DNA from: an uncultured bacterium | GTDB lineage: Bacteria > Cyanobacteriota > Vampirovibrionia > Obscuribacterales > Obscuribacteraceae | Direction: 5' to 3' | NCBI GenBank assembly: GCA_903835185.1 | Contig: CAILLX010000016.1 | Coordinates: 1 to 64,000, forward strand | DNA length: 64,000 nucleotides | Shown: positions 1 through 8,841 of the stretch, piece after piece | Layout of the letters: every line of letters begins with the position of its first letter | Numbering within the stretch: the stretch's first letter is position 1 | Notes under the pieces: model-generated | What the model was told of the DNA's origin: nothing | Databases searched by the model: none | Seen by the model: only the letters and a program-made list of their open reading frames with translations | Program-made: the position numbers and the translations under genes

Positions 1-39
1 AAAACCCCACCAGTTGATGCTTGCAAGCAAAAAAAGGCC

Positions 40-80
40 AAAAAGTGCAAAAAGCGACCAGAAGAGGTCGCTTTTTGCAC
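40..80 (-). terminator. Intrinsic terminator of the leftward TPR lipoprotein gene
   Basis: A perfect 15-bp inverted repeat (45-59 with 66-80, arm GTGCAAAAAGCGACC) encloses a 6-nt loop. Read leftward it is followed at once by five T residues (40-44), the form of a Rho-independent terminator. It lies about 85 nt past the stop of the leftward gene that ends at 166. Read rightward there is no T tract, so leftward termination is favoured. Confidence 0.8.
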
Positions 81-165
81 TTGCTAAGATGGGGGTGGTC
101 AGGGCATGTCACAAAAGATCAACGACGCCCTGGACATCCCCCAGGTGCCATCTGTTGACAAAGAT

Positions 166-1359
166 TTATTGGCCTGTTTTACCTGATGTCAATCTGTATA
201 TTGCTACTTCCAGGTTGTTGCGAGCTTCAGTCAAGCGGGGATTGAGGCGCAAGGACAGCCTGTATTCGTTGATGGCTGACGTGATCTCTCCTAGTCCATA
301 CAATGCGTAGCCAAGATCGTTGCGAGCAGTAGCATTAAGCGGATCGAGCGCTACTGCGTATTTGAATTCCTCGACAGCTGCAGCTGTATCACCTGTAGCA
401 TGCAGGCAGCGTCCCAGTGCCAGATGACTGTCAGGATTGTTGGGATTGAGGAGGCTTGCTTGTCGGGCTGTTCTCAGTGCTGCTTGAGTGTCGTTGCCGC
501 TGAGAAGAGCTGACGTTAAAGCTACCTGTGCCCGGGCAGAACTGGGTTCAAGCGACACAGCCTGCCTGGCGGACTTCAAAGCTCCTTTAGAATCTGCTGC
601 CGACAGAAGCGCTTCAGACAGACCTGATAGAGCAGTAGCTGTTGGCTTTATGTCCAGCGAGTGACGATACTCAGTTATTGCTTCGGCGGCATTGGCTCCG
701 CGCATAAGCGATTCAGCAAAAAGTAGATGAATGGCTGCACTGCCAGGATTCAGTTCAACAGCTCTTCTGAACTGATTTAGAGCTTCACTGTGATCCCCTA
801 CGAAGTCAAGTACTTGTGCCAGTTGTGCACGAGCGAAAGAGTTGGTAGGTGCTATATCAATTGCACTCTTAATCTCGGAGGCTGCGCCAGCATAGTCGCC
901 GGCTAGAAAGAGGTAAGTACCCAACTTCAGCTTGAGTGCACCGTCTTGAACATTATCTGTAATCTGGCGTCTCAAGGCGACTATTGTCTCTCCTACCACC
1001 TTGAGATCACACAGAGCCTTATCAAGAGTAAGGAGGTTCTCCTGGGCAGAATCAGATCTTGTGCTGCCAGTATCAGAGCGACTGTTCGTTTCGGTATCAA
1101 GTAAGTGCTTGCCGTGTTCAGGGATGTGGCTTTTGTCAGCTGTCAGTGGGGATATTGTAGATGGCATACTTTCAGGAGGGCGACCCGCCGGTGCGTTCTC
1201 CCAGAGGGTGAGCACCGAATCCTCCCTGCCAGCAGCAGACTGGAGCCCGGGTGCTCTGCCTTCTTGTGAGCTAAACGGATGGCGGGACGCGTTACCCCAG
1301 CAGGCTGGCAGCAGCAGTGAACTGATAAATACTGCTACAACTATATTGCGCTTAGTCAT
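166..1359 (-). CDS. Secreted TPR-repeat protein, probable lipoprotein
   Basis: The N-terminus is a short basic start, a hydrophobic stretch and LLLPAC, which resembles a lipobox, so the product is probably a lipoprotein. A low-complexity Ser/Pro-rich linker follows. From about residue 125 to the end there are some seven TPR units, with the usual A-x-L-x-x-A-L-x-L-x-P spacing. Such arrays bind other proteins; the partner is unknown. The ATG at 1359 is chosen over an in-frame TTG at 1371 because the signal sequence begins MTKR. Neither start has a clear ribosome-binding site. The gene is divergent from hemW and is followed by a strong terminator. Confidence 0.8.
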   Translation of the reverse strand: MTKRNIVVAVFISSLLLPACWGNASRHPFSSQEGRAPGLQSAAGREDSVLTLWENAPAGRPPESMPSTISPLTADKSHIPEHGKHLLDTETNSRSDTGSTRSDSAQENLLTLDKALCDLKVVGETIVALRRQITDNVQDGALKLKLGTYLFLAGDYAGAASEIKSAIDIAPTNSFARAQLAQVLDFVGDHSEALNQFRRAVELNPGSAAIHLLFAESLMRGANAAEAITEYRHSLDIKPTATALSGLSEALLSAADSKGALKSARQAVSLEPSSARAQVALTSALLSGNDTQAALRTARQASLLNPNNPDSHLALGRCLHATGDTAAAVEEFKYAVALDPLNATARNDLGYALYGLGEITSAINEYRLSLRLNPRLTEARNNLEVAIYRLTSGKTGQ

Positions 1360-1447
1360 TGAGCTTGGCAATCCAGGGAGAGGTTCTTCTAGTCAGTGCG
1401 ATTCGGGTATTCTAGTATAAAAAGCATAGGCTCAGGAGAGACTGCCG

Positions 1448-2572
1448 GTGTCAAGCTATAGCGTCTACATTCATATTCCTTTTTGTGCCCACCGGTGTGA
1501 TTTTTGTAATTTCACAACTGTCACTGGACTTGACTATCTGGCACAGGAGTATACGGAGGTGCTCTGTCAGGAGATTGCTGAGAGGTTGCAACATTGCTCT
1601 CATCCACCCGAGATAGCGTCAATATATTTCGGTGGTGGCACTCCCGGCTTGATTGATCCTGATTTGCTTTGCCGTATGCTTGCTGTCTTAAGAAAGCACT
1701 GCAACATAAGTGACTCAGCTGAAGTGACACTGGAGACTACACCGACGACAGTAACGCTAGATAAGTCCCGCAGCTGGCTGCGCTCAGGTATAAATAGGAT
1801 ATCAATTGGAGTGGAGTCTCTCTGCGATGATGAGCTGGCAGCAATCGGGAGGGACCAGACAGGGCGGCAGTCCCTGGAAGGGATTGAATGTGCAAGACAA
1901 GCAGGCTTTAGTAATATAAATGCCGATCTGCTCTATGGTCTGCCCGGGCAAACTCTTAACAGCTGGACCAAGACTTTGCGAGAGACGATCTCCCTAGGTC
2001 TGCCGCATCTTTCTGCTTACGGATTGCAGCTGGGAGCAAACGCGCGCCTTACTGCACGCCACCCGGCTGACTCGCCAGCTTATCCTGACGAAGCCACCGC
2101 AGTTGAGTTGTACGAATATTTAGTCAGCTGCTGCCAGAGCGCAGAGCTTGCTCAATATGAGGTGTCCAACTTTGCCAGAGCCGGTTTCGAGTCGAAGCAT
2201 AACCTCTCTTATTGGACAAATGACGATTATTTTGCCTTTGGTGCCGGCGCACATCGTTATATAAATGGAGTGCGCAGCTCCAACTGGCGGTCGCTCAAAA
2301 GGTATATGCGTGACTATTTAGGGGCGGAGACAAGCGAAGTTATTGATGAGGCTACACGAGTGAAAGAAGCAATCTTTCTTGGCTTGCGGCTTCGCCGTGG
2401 CATTAATTTAGCTCTTTTTGCCAGGCAATATGGAATCAACTTAACTGAGAAGTTCTCCGAGCAGATTAAGCGACTGGTTGCCAGCGGACACTTAGCCTTA
2501 AAAGACAACTGGTTGACTCTTACCCAGCATGGGGTGCTGGTGAGCAATCTTGTACTGGCTGAGTTTATGTAA
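1448..2572 (+). CDS. hemW: HemW-type radical SAM protein
   Basis: This is a radical SAM protein of the HemN/HemW family. The N-terminal YIHIPFC segment carries the CxxxCxxC cluster motif (C13, C17, C20). It is followed by Asn-Phe, not the extra Cys typical of true HemN coproporphyrinogen oxidases, and the 374-residue length also fits HemW. GGGTP and the YEVSNFA-like motif are present. HemW binds heme and is thought to act in heme delivery, not in heme synthesis. Start is GTG at 1448 with AGGAG about eight bases upstream. No other heme gene lies nearby. Confidence 0.88.
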   Translation: MSSYSVYIHIPFCAHRCDFCNFTTVTGLDYLAQEYTEVLCQEIAERLQHCSHPPEIASIYFGGGTPGLIDPDLLCRMLAVLRKHCNISDSAEVTLETTPTTVTLDKSRSWLRSGINRISIGVESLCDDELAAIGRDQTGRQSLEGIECARQAGFSNINADLLYGLPGQTLNSWTKTLRETISLGLPHLSAYGLQLGANARLTARHPADSPAYPDEATAVELYEYLVSCCQSAELAQYEVSNFARAGFESKHNLSYWTNDDYFAFGAGAHRYINGVRSSNWRSLKRYMRDYLGAETSEVIDEATRVKEAIFLGLRLRRGINLALFARQYGINLTEKFSEQIKRLVASGHLALKDNWLTLTQHGVLVSNLVLAEFM

Positions 2573-2612
2573 AAGAGATCTCGGCAAATTGGGAAATTAG
2601 ATCTGCTACTCT

Positions 2613-4277
2613 TTGGGTATGGTGAAAGGAGCGGTAGGCTTCAGCCGTGACAGTTTGATTCACTCAAGTAGGTATCCAGAGACAACTTTGAAACTTTGCC
2701 CAGAGTGCTTTACTGAATATCAGGACGATATTGAACTTTGTCCAGAGGATGGTGTGTCGCTCAACCCTATTGAGCCAGACCCGTTAATAGGCACAGTCTT
2801 GCAAGAGCGTTATGTGATTCAATCAGTTCTCGGACGCGGAGGCATGGGGGTTGTATATAAGGCTAAGCATGAGCAGATGGACCGCCTGGTTGCCGTCAAG
2901 ATGCTGCATCTTCACATGGTTGCTGATGCCGATGCTATAAAGCGATTTCACCGTGAAGCCAAGGCTGTTTCGCGTGTACGTCATCCCCATTCAATTATGC
3001 TTTACGACTTTGGTGTCACTCCGGACGGGCAACCCTTCATAGTCATGGACTACATTGAAGGCACCAGTCTCAAGAGGGTGATTAAACAGGATGGTCCTCT
3101 GCCGATTGCTCGAATTGATCATATTTTTCAACAGGTGATTGCTGCTCTTTCATGCGCTCATTCAGAAGGGGTTATTCATCGCGATCTCAAGCCGGAAAAT
3201 ATCATGCTTACTGATCGTGCTGATGATCCTAATTTTGTCCAAGTAGTTGATTTCGGGATCTCCAAATTGAAGAGCCGTGATGAGGAGGAGCACACTGAGT
3301 ACAACATCACCAGGATAGGAGATGTCTGTGGCAGCCCGCCTTACATGAGCCCCGAGCAGTGCCTCTCTGCAAAACCAATTGATTACCGCAGTGACATTTA
3401 TGCCTTAGGGGTTGTCCTGTATGAAGCTCTGGCTGGACGCCTTCCGTTTAGGGCCAAGACGGCTATCGAGATGATTGACTGTCATCTTTATGCGCCGCCG
3501 ACACCGCTCAAGGCTGCTAATCCAGATCTTGTCTTGTGCGATTCGCTCAACAATATGCTCATGAAAGCATTACAGAAAGAGCCGGAGCGGCGACAGCAGT
3601 CGATGCGTGAGCTGGGTAAAGAGCTTGCTGAAGCTGTCCACCGTGATGGTGTGCGTGTCAGCATTGCCAGGAATAGATTTTCTCTCTCTGACGAACTGGC
3701 TGTCCAGCAGCTTTCCGGATCTCCTGACGAGCCTCGTGGCTCCACCGGTAAAGCTCCGCTTGTCGGCGCCGGACAGTTGCCTGCCGAGCAACAGTTGGAA
3801 GCTTCTTCCAGCTCCAGAAAGCGGCTACCTGACCTGTGGTCTGCGGTTCGCTCTCTATTTGGTACTGCTGCCAAAGAACGGATGCCTGATACAAATGTGG
3901 TGCCTGACTGTTGCCCTTACTGCGCCTCGCCTGTAAAACCTACTGTGAAGTTCTGCCTGGAATGCGGGCGCAATCTTCCCTCTCTTCAAGAAATAACCAA
4001 ACTCAGACTTGTGCAGGGAGTCTTCACCTTGCCCAGATCGCTCAAGAGTTCGCCGGAAGTGCTGGACTTCAGCACTGCAACCAAGATGGCTACAGGCGGT
4101 TCTGGCGCTCCCTGGCGAGTGCCGCGCATAATACTGATTGTCAATATTATTTTGCTCATTGTCTGGTGCTATCTCTATCTCGTCCCAAGAGTTCAGCAAG
4201 AGCAACAAGCACAACTGCGAGGACAAAATGGCGCCGAGCGGTTGCATGCAAAAAGGAGATTGCATCATCAACAATGA
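2613..4277 (+). CDS. Ser/Thr protein kinase with N- and C-terminal zinc ribbons and one membrane segment
   Basis: This is a Hanks-type protein kinase. Near the N-terminus a CPEC...LCPEDG segment (from C29) forms a small zinc ribbon. The kinase domain spans about residues 65-340: GRGGMG loop (74-79), catalytic K96, E115, HRDLKPEN (D191), DFG (D213) and an SPPYMSPEQ activation segment, so it looks active. A second ribbon with C434, C437, C448 and C451 precedes a transmembrane helix at about 505-524 and a short Gln-rich tail. The start is uncertain: TTG 2613, ATG 2619, or TTG 2688, which has AGAG upstream and would give MKLCPEC. A relative with similar layout lies at 43805-45445. Confidence 0.88.
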   Translation: MGMVKGAVGFSRDSLIHSSRYPETTLKLCPECFTEYQDDIELCPEDGVSLNPIEPDPLIGTVLQERYVIQSVLGRGGMGVVYKAKHEQMDRLVAVKMLHLHMVADADAIKRFHREAKAVSRVRHPHSIMLYDFGVTPDGQPFIVMDYIEGTSLKRVIKQDGPLPIARIDHIFQQVIAALSCAHSEGVIHRDLKPENIMLTDRADDPNFVQVVDFGISKLKSRDEEEHTEYNITRIGDVCGSPPYMSPEQCLSAKPIDYRSDIYALGVVLYEALAGRLPFRAKTAIEMIDCHLYAPPTPLKAANPDLVLCDSLNNMLMKALQKEPERRQQSMRELGKELAEAVHRDGVRVSIARNRFSLSDELAVQQLSGSPDEPRGSTGKAPLVGAGQLPAEQQLEASSSSRKRLPDLWSAVRSLFGTAAKERMPDTNVVPDCCPYCASPVKPTVKFCLECGRNLPSLQEITKLRLVQGVFTLPRSLKSSPEVLDFSTATKMATGGSGAPWRVPRIILIVNIILLIVWCYLYLVPRVQQEQQAQLRGQNGAERLHAKRRLHHQQ

Positions 4278-4377
4278 TTGTCCAATTCTGCTGCGGCTCT
4301 GCTTTACGTAATCAATACAGATTGCTAGCATGAGATCTGGCAGATTGAAATGATCCGCAGTGCGGCGCTGGTGCAAA

Positions 4378-4689
4378 CTAACTGGGTTGCCAGTGATGTC
4401 TCATATTTTGACCGATGCGAAAACCTTGAATGAGATTGAGACGGCTCAGTTGATACAGCTCGTTCAGGGCGACCGGATCGTCTATGCCGTGCTTGGAAGC
4501 GATGGCGTTGACCTGTTGCATTGCTACAGCTGAGAAGTAAACAAACACCTCTTCGCGCACTTCACCCATACCTTGATTTGGCATACGGAGCACGGCACGC
4601 CCAAAATCATTGTTGATAGCTTCGGCAATTTGCTGCTCGAGCAAATCTGTGTAGAAGTGGTCGGCTTGAGTGTCTGATTTCTTTCCCAT
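4378..4689 (-). CDS. Conserved-looking small protein, function unknown
   Basis: A 103-residue soluble protein, helical and acidic at the N-terminus and free of signal or membrane segments. I do not recognise the family. Start is the ATG at 4689, which has AGGAG six bases upstream; a longer in-frame extension to 4731 would overlap the preceding gene and lacks such a site. It begins 25 bp after the stop of the uracil-DNA glycosylase gene on the same strand, so the two are probably cotranscribed. No function can be assigned from the sequence. Confidence 0.65.
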   Translation of the reverse strand: MGKKSDTQADHFYTDLLEQQIAEAINNDFGRAVLRMPNQGMGEVREEVFVYFSAVAMQQVNAIASKHGIDDPVALNELYQLSRLNLIQGFRIGQNMRHHWQPS

Positions 4690-4714
4690 ATCTATCTCCT
4701 GATAGAACCTGTTT

Positions 4715-5362
4715 TCAGCGGATTGCATCAAGTGCTTGTCTGACTGCCTTGATGTCCTGCCACATCAACCATTTAGGGCTTCCCACCTCTTTTGAGTCGT
4801 TTCGCAATAAAAAAGATGGGTGGAATATCGGCATTACTTTAGCATTGTTCTTGAAAGGAAACCATTTGCCGCGCATGCGACTGATAGGATCCTTAACCTG
4901 CAGTACAGCTGCGACTGCCGTGGCACCAGCTAATAAGATAAGTTGCGGGCCAATAAAATCAATCTGGGCATCCAGGTAGGGGCGGCAAGCCTCAGCTTCG
5001 CTCTTGTCTGGGACGCGGTTGTGTGGCGGACGGCATTTCACCACATTACAGATATAAGTATCTTTCTGGCGGTCAATTTCCACTGAAGCAAGGATTCGAT
5101 CGAGCAGCTGTCCGGCGCGCCCGACAAAAGGTAGTCCGGTCTCGTCTTCTTTCTGTCCTGGACCTTCACCAATAATCATCAATTTGGCTTCAGGATTTCC
5201 GTCGCAGAAGACTACACTCTTTCTCGTCTGGCTTAAGCTACATCTTTGACAGATTGAAGCTGCTGCGGCGGTCTGGTCTAGACTGGCAAAGTGGTCGGCA
5301 CAAGAGGGAACTAAGGTATGTTCACCAGTGCTTGCAGTTTTCAAATCCAGGTCAAGCTGCAT
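4715..5362 (-). CDS. Family 4 uracil-DNA glycosylase (4Fe-4S type)
   Basis: Removes uracil from DNA at the start of base-excision repair. The sequence shows GEGPG followed by ED, the PFVGRAGQLLD segment and the late HPSFLLRN motif, all typical of UDG family 4. Four cysteines, C38, C41, C100 and C116, fit the cluster ligands of this family, with the last two 16 residues apart as expected. The ATG at 5362 is chosen because GGAG lies six bases upstream; a TTG 27 bases earlier has no site. A possible extended -10 element (TGTTATATT, leftward, 5440-5448) lies about 80 bp upstream. Confidence 0.9.
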   Translation of the reverse strand: MQLDLDLKTASTGEHTLVPSCADHFASLDQTAAAASICQRCSLSQTRKSVVFCDGNPEAKLMIIGEGPGQKEDETGLPFVGRAGQLLDRILASVEIDRQKDTYICNVVKCRPPHNRVPDKSEAEACRPYLDAQIDFIGPQLILLAGATAVAAVLQVKDPISRMRGKWFPFKNNAKVMPIFHPSFLLRNDSKEVGSPKWLMWQDIKAVRQALDAIR

Positions 5363-5519
5363 CTTGTGCTCCAGACAACCCTGCTTCAACTTGTCGGTGC
5401 GACAGGCTCAGCTTATGCCCTTCGCCGCACGTCATTGACAATATAACATGGGCTGCAATTAGCTCCAGCTAAGAATTGGCTTGTCACTCTTCTCGGGGTT
5501 GACAACTAGTGAAAAGCTC

Positions 5520-6401
5520 TCAGGATGAGGCTGGAGACACTGCTTGAAACGTTGTTGCAGGTGCTGAATGTGTGTCTGGTTCGGCAAGCTCTGCAAGCGC
5601 TATGTGTTCGACAGCTGGTAGCTGTCTAGCCAGGCAGATTGTTGCCGTTTGGGCAAAAGTGGCAGCTGAGCCTGTGGTGAAAAATCTGGTTGACTGCAGC
5701 TTATCCGTGCTTGATTCATATGAGCTGCTGCCTGTGAGTGTCTGTCTGAGCGAGCTGAGAAGATGTTCTGCCGGATCAATTAGATCAATTGTCGCTGGCA
5801 GCAGATCTGCAATTGCCTCACGCAAGAAAGGGTAATGTGTGCAGCCTAAAACGACTGACTTTACCTTTTTAGCTTCAAAATCTTTCAGATAACTCCATAA
5901 AACATTTCTTGTTGTTGTGCTGGTCAGCTGTCCGCTTTCCACTAGTGGCACTAATTCAGGGCAGGCAATTTCAAGCACTTCTGCAGATGGATTAAGTCGC
6001 GTGATAGCTTTAGAGAAAGCCTTACTACTAACTGTTGCTGCTGTAGCCAGTACTGCCACTTTGCCTGGACGTTGAGACACATAGGATGACACAGCTGAGA
6101 TGAGGTCATAAACAGGTACTGGTGATCGCATTTTGGCTGCTGGTCCGGCTTGAGCAGCTGAAGTGTTGCAAGCCATAACAATGCTGTCGGCGCCAAGTTT
6201 AAGCAGCCAGTCGACAATCTGCTTGACAAATAGAACAATCTCGTCCTTGTCACGGTTGCCGTAAGGACAGCGAGCTGTGTCGCCAAGATAAATAAATCTA
6301 ACCATACGATCAGTTGTTAACTGATTGAGACGTTCCAGCTGTCGCAGGACAGACAGCCCTCCGACGCCGGAGTCAAACATACCGATGGTTGTGATCTCCA
6401 A
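5520..6401 (-). CDS. murI: Glutamate racemase
   Basis: Makes D-glutamate for peptidoglycan by interconverting L- and D-glutamate. The N-terminal FDSGVGGLSV motif and both catalytic cysteine motifs, ACNTS (C78) and GCTHYP (C187), are intact, as is the GDTARCPYG segment. The length of 293 residues is normal with a short Ala/Ser-rich tail. Start is TTG at 6401, supported by a very strong GGAGGAGG five bases upstream. It begins 20 bp after the stop of the amidase gene, so the two cell-wall genes form an operon. Confidence 0.95.
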   Translation of the reverse strand: MEITTIGMFDSGVGGLSVLRQLERLNQLTTDRMVRFIYLGDTARCPYGNRDKDEIVLFVKQIVDWLLKLGADSIVMACNTSAAQAGPAAKMRSPVPVYDLISAVSSYVSQRPGKVAVLATAATVSSKAFSKAITRLNPSAEVLEIACPELVPLVESGQLTSTTTRNVLWSYLKDFEAKKVKSVVLGCTHYPFLREAIADLLPATIDLIDPAEHLLSSLRQTLTGSSSYESSTDKLQSTRFFTTGSAATFAQTATICLARQLPAVEHIALAELAEPDTHSAPATTFQAVSPASS

Positions 6402-6421
6402 TCTTGCCTCCTCCGCTGAGC

Positions 6422-8452
6422 TTATTTTGTGACCCTGGCGGCGCTGCTACCCAGAGCAGCTAACGAAGTAGCTGTCGGCGAGATTTCTGTCTGTCTGGAG
6501 CTGGCAATCTTTGAGCTTGTAGCTTCGATCGAGCCTTTTCCAGAGATCTCAGCCTTTCTGGACAGATAGAGAATAACACCACTGGATAGTGCCCCGGCTA
6601 TCTGATTCTGGTAATCAGAGGAGATTAACTTGGAGCGTTCCTCTTTATTTGAAATAAAACCTACCTCAGCAAGAACAGCAGGTATTGGTGTGTGGTTAAT
6701 TACATAAAAACGGGCTTTACGAATATTGCGATCAGGAGCTTCAAGTTTGCCAACAAGCTCGCTGTGGATTGCCTGGGCTAGCTGGTGGCTCTGGTCTGTC
6801 TGATAATAAGTCTCGATGCCGTGGATGGATGAATTGGTTTCAAGAGAGTTTATATGAATGGATAAGAACGCATCAGCGGCGGCTGTGTTGGTGATGGCGA
6901 CACGCGATTCCAGGCTGACGGCAGTGTCTTGGGAGCGAGTCATAACTACTTTTATGCCGCTGTCTTCAATGAGCTTTCTTACTTTGTCTGCAATCTCAAG
7001 TGTAATCTCTTTCTCCTGAACATCCCCACGTTGTGCTCCTGGATCGCTGCCACCGTGACCGGCATCGATTACAACCAACATTTGAGTTGGCAGCTTGGAC
7101 GTGCGCGGTGGTTGCGACGTTGTCTCAGAAAGAGACAACGTGAGTTTGTGCGTCTGTACCGTTGATACTATCTGGTCTTTGATCTCGACCTGTGGACCTT
7201 CAAGATCGAGCACAATGCGAGAGAGATCCGGCCCAGGGCTGCCTATACGTATTGCATGCAGCATAGGTCCGGGGGTAACTGGTGGTGCCTGGCACTGGGC
7301 AAGCTCTGGTAGAGAATGTATATCCAGGACATAGCGTTCTGGATTGTGCAAACGGAATGCCTGGTATGAAAACGGTCTTGGCGACGACAGCTCAAGATTA
7401 ACTGGTTGCACTCCCGAGATGGACAGATGGGGCGGTATTGTTGCCATTTTTTCTGACACATCTGCAGGCTCTGTTGTCGGGAGCTGCCCTGGATATCTTT
7501 GTGACTGTTTCAGGGTAGCTGTTCTGCCGTCTGCCTGGCGAGCCGACGAGCTCTGATTTCTGCTCAGGCGAACTGACGGCTGACCGGCACACTGCCTCGG
7601 TGTTGTGTTATGCTCAGCGCTGCTGCCAGTAGGCTTGTGAGAAAGCTTGCTGTCTGAGCGCGCTGGCTGAGCTGCTTCTGGAGCAGCGTTGCTCCCAGGG
7701 CTGTCGGCTGTTTGTTTGTCCGAGCCAAAAAGGTGGTGCCAGGCGCTTCGCCAGCGGCTGACGTGCCCGTTGTCGGCGGAGCTGTTGTCTGTGCTTGCCT
7801 GTCTATCTGGTGCAGCCTGCTTGCTGCGCCAGGGTGGTGCCGGTGGTGGCATAGCCAATTTAAGCGCCTCTGGTGCCTTCAATGACGCTGGTGAAGTGGC
7901 AGCTGAGTATGTGGCAGAGTGCTCCTCCTGTCCCTCTGGCATGTCGGAGCCTGATCTGTAATCAGGCGCTGCAGGAGGTATAACTTGATTGCTGGCGCGA
8001 CTTAATTGGAGCGGCTCGACAGCTTTAATCCATCTGACCATAAGAACTCCAGGCCGCGACTGAAAAGAGAGCTCTTCCAGGTGCTGTGGCTCCTTTGTGC
8101 TTACAGATATTCGCATTACAGGCGGATTGGCTTGAAACTGCCCTATATGGATGCTGTGGACCCAGCTGGCAGACGGCACTATTGTTCTTGCCGGTTGTCC
8201 CCAAAATAATCCAGGGAAGTCTGCCACAGCTACTGTTGAACCATCAGATCCAGGCAGATAATGCAAGAAAGGTTGGTTGACAAGAGTTGTGCTGACAGTG
8301 TTGATAAGGAGTAAGTTGCCGGCTGTATCTTCCACTACTGAGGCGACACGGTTGGCTGCCCAACTAGATTGAGCCAAAGTTAAACTGTTCTGACTGAGCC
8401 AGAAGAGAAGAGCAAGAAGTGGAACAAATGCACGGCTCAATTGCCGCGTCAT
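6422..8452 (-). CDS. N-acetylmuramoyl-L-alanine amidase with two AMIN domains
   Basis: A periplasmic zinc amidase that cuts the bond between muramic acid and the stem peptide, as in daughter-cell separation. A signal peptide covers about residues 1-28. AMIN-like domains lie at about 35-135 and 345-445, separated by a 200-residue Ser/Pro/Gln-rich linker. The Amidase_3 domain is at about 458-635 with zinc and catalytic residues H466 (DAGHGG), E482, H533 (SIHIN) and E596 (AEVGF). AMIN domains usually target such enzymes to the septum or outer-wall polymers. Start ATG has AGGTGA four bases upstream. It resembles AmiC in layout; the long linker is unusual. Confidence 0.92.
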   Translation of the reverse strand: MTRQLSRAFVPLLALLFWLSQNSLTLAQSSWAANRVASVVEDTAGNLLLINTVSTTLVNQPFLHYLPGSDGSTVAVADFPGLFWGQPARTIVPSASWVHSIHIGQFQANPPVMRISVSTKEPQHLEELSFQSRPGVLMVRWIKAVEPLQLSRASNQVIPPAAPDYRSGSDMPEGQEEHSATYSAATSPASLKAPEALKLAMPPPAPPWRSKQAAPDRQASTDNSSADNGHVSRWRSAWHHLFGSDKQTADSPGSNAAPEAAQPARSDSKLSHKPTGSSAEHNTTPRQCAGQPSVRLSRNQSSSARQADGRTATLKQSQRYPGQLPTTEPADVSEKMATIPPHLSISGVQPVNLELSSPRPFSYQAFRLHNPERYVLDIHSLPELAQCQAPPVTPGPMLHAIRIGSPGPDLSRIVLDLEGPQVEIKDQIVSTVQTHKLTLSLSETTSQPPRTSKLPTQMLVVIDAGHGGSDPGAQRGDVQEKEITLEIADKVRKLIEDSGIKVVMTRSQDTAVSLESRVAITNTAAADAFLSIHINSLETNSSIHGIETYYQTDQSHQLAQAIHSELVGKLEAPDRNIRKARFYVINHTPIPAVLAEVGFISNKEERSKLISSDYQNQIAGALSSGVILYLSRKAEISGKGSIEATSSKIASSRQTEISPTATSLAALGSSAARVTK

Positions 8453-8841
8453 GAAATCACCTTAACTTTCCAGTTCAGCGCCATTCTAACACTGAGTGTA
8501 AAACCCACAAGGTCTTCTTATATCCTGAAGCTATTATGTGCCACCACTGGAAGAGTATAAATAAAATTTGATCTGAGCACTTTAGTTAAATTGTGTTACC
8601 TGCTACTCTTAGCTGGCGCTATCACAGTACTGCTGGCGTCCAAGCCCAACGGCATCCCAGCCCTTTACAAGCGGTTTTGGTTTTTCCCAGGCTCTGCGGA
8701 TAGGTAATTGTGGGTGGTTGCAGACAAGTACTCTCCACTGCTGGAGCTTGGTGAATAGGTAAGGTCATAGCTCGACCTTAATAAGGCACTACCACCAGAG
8801 ATTCGCACCTTGGCAAGCGGGCGACAACAGGAGTTATCGGC
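8453..8841. other. Intergenic region between divergent amidase and hppA genes
   Basis: A 389-bp gap that must hold promoters for both flanking genes. The first 130 bp are AT-rich. A 7-bp stem (TAAGGTC 8760-8766 with GACCTTA 8774-8780) lies in the hppA leader, and the hppA ribosome-binding site AGGAG is at 8829-8833. No open reading frame, tRNA or riboswitch that I can recognise is present. Confidence 0.5.

Noticed and set aside
3855-4376. 173-codon leftward frame inside the first kinase gene
   Set aside because: It lies fully opposite conserved kinase/zinc-ribbon coding sequence and has no recognisable product.
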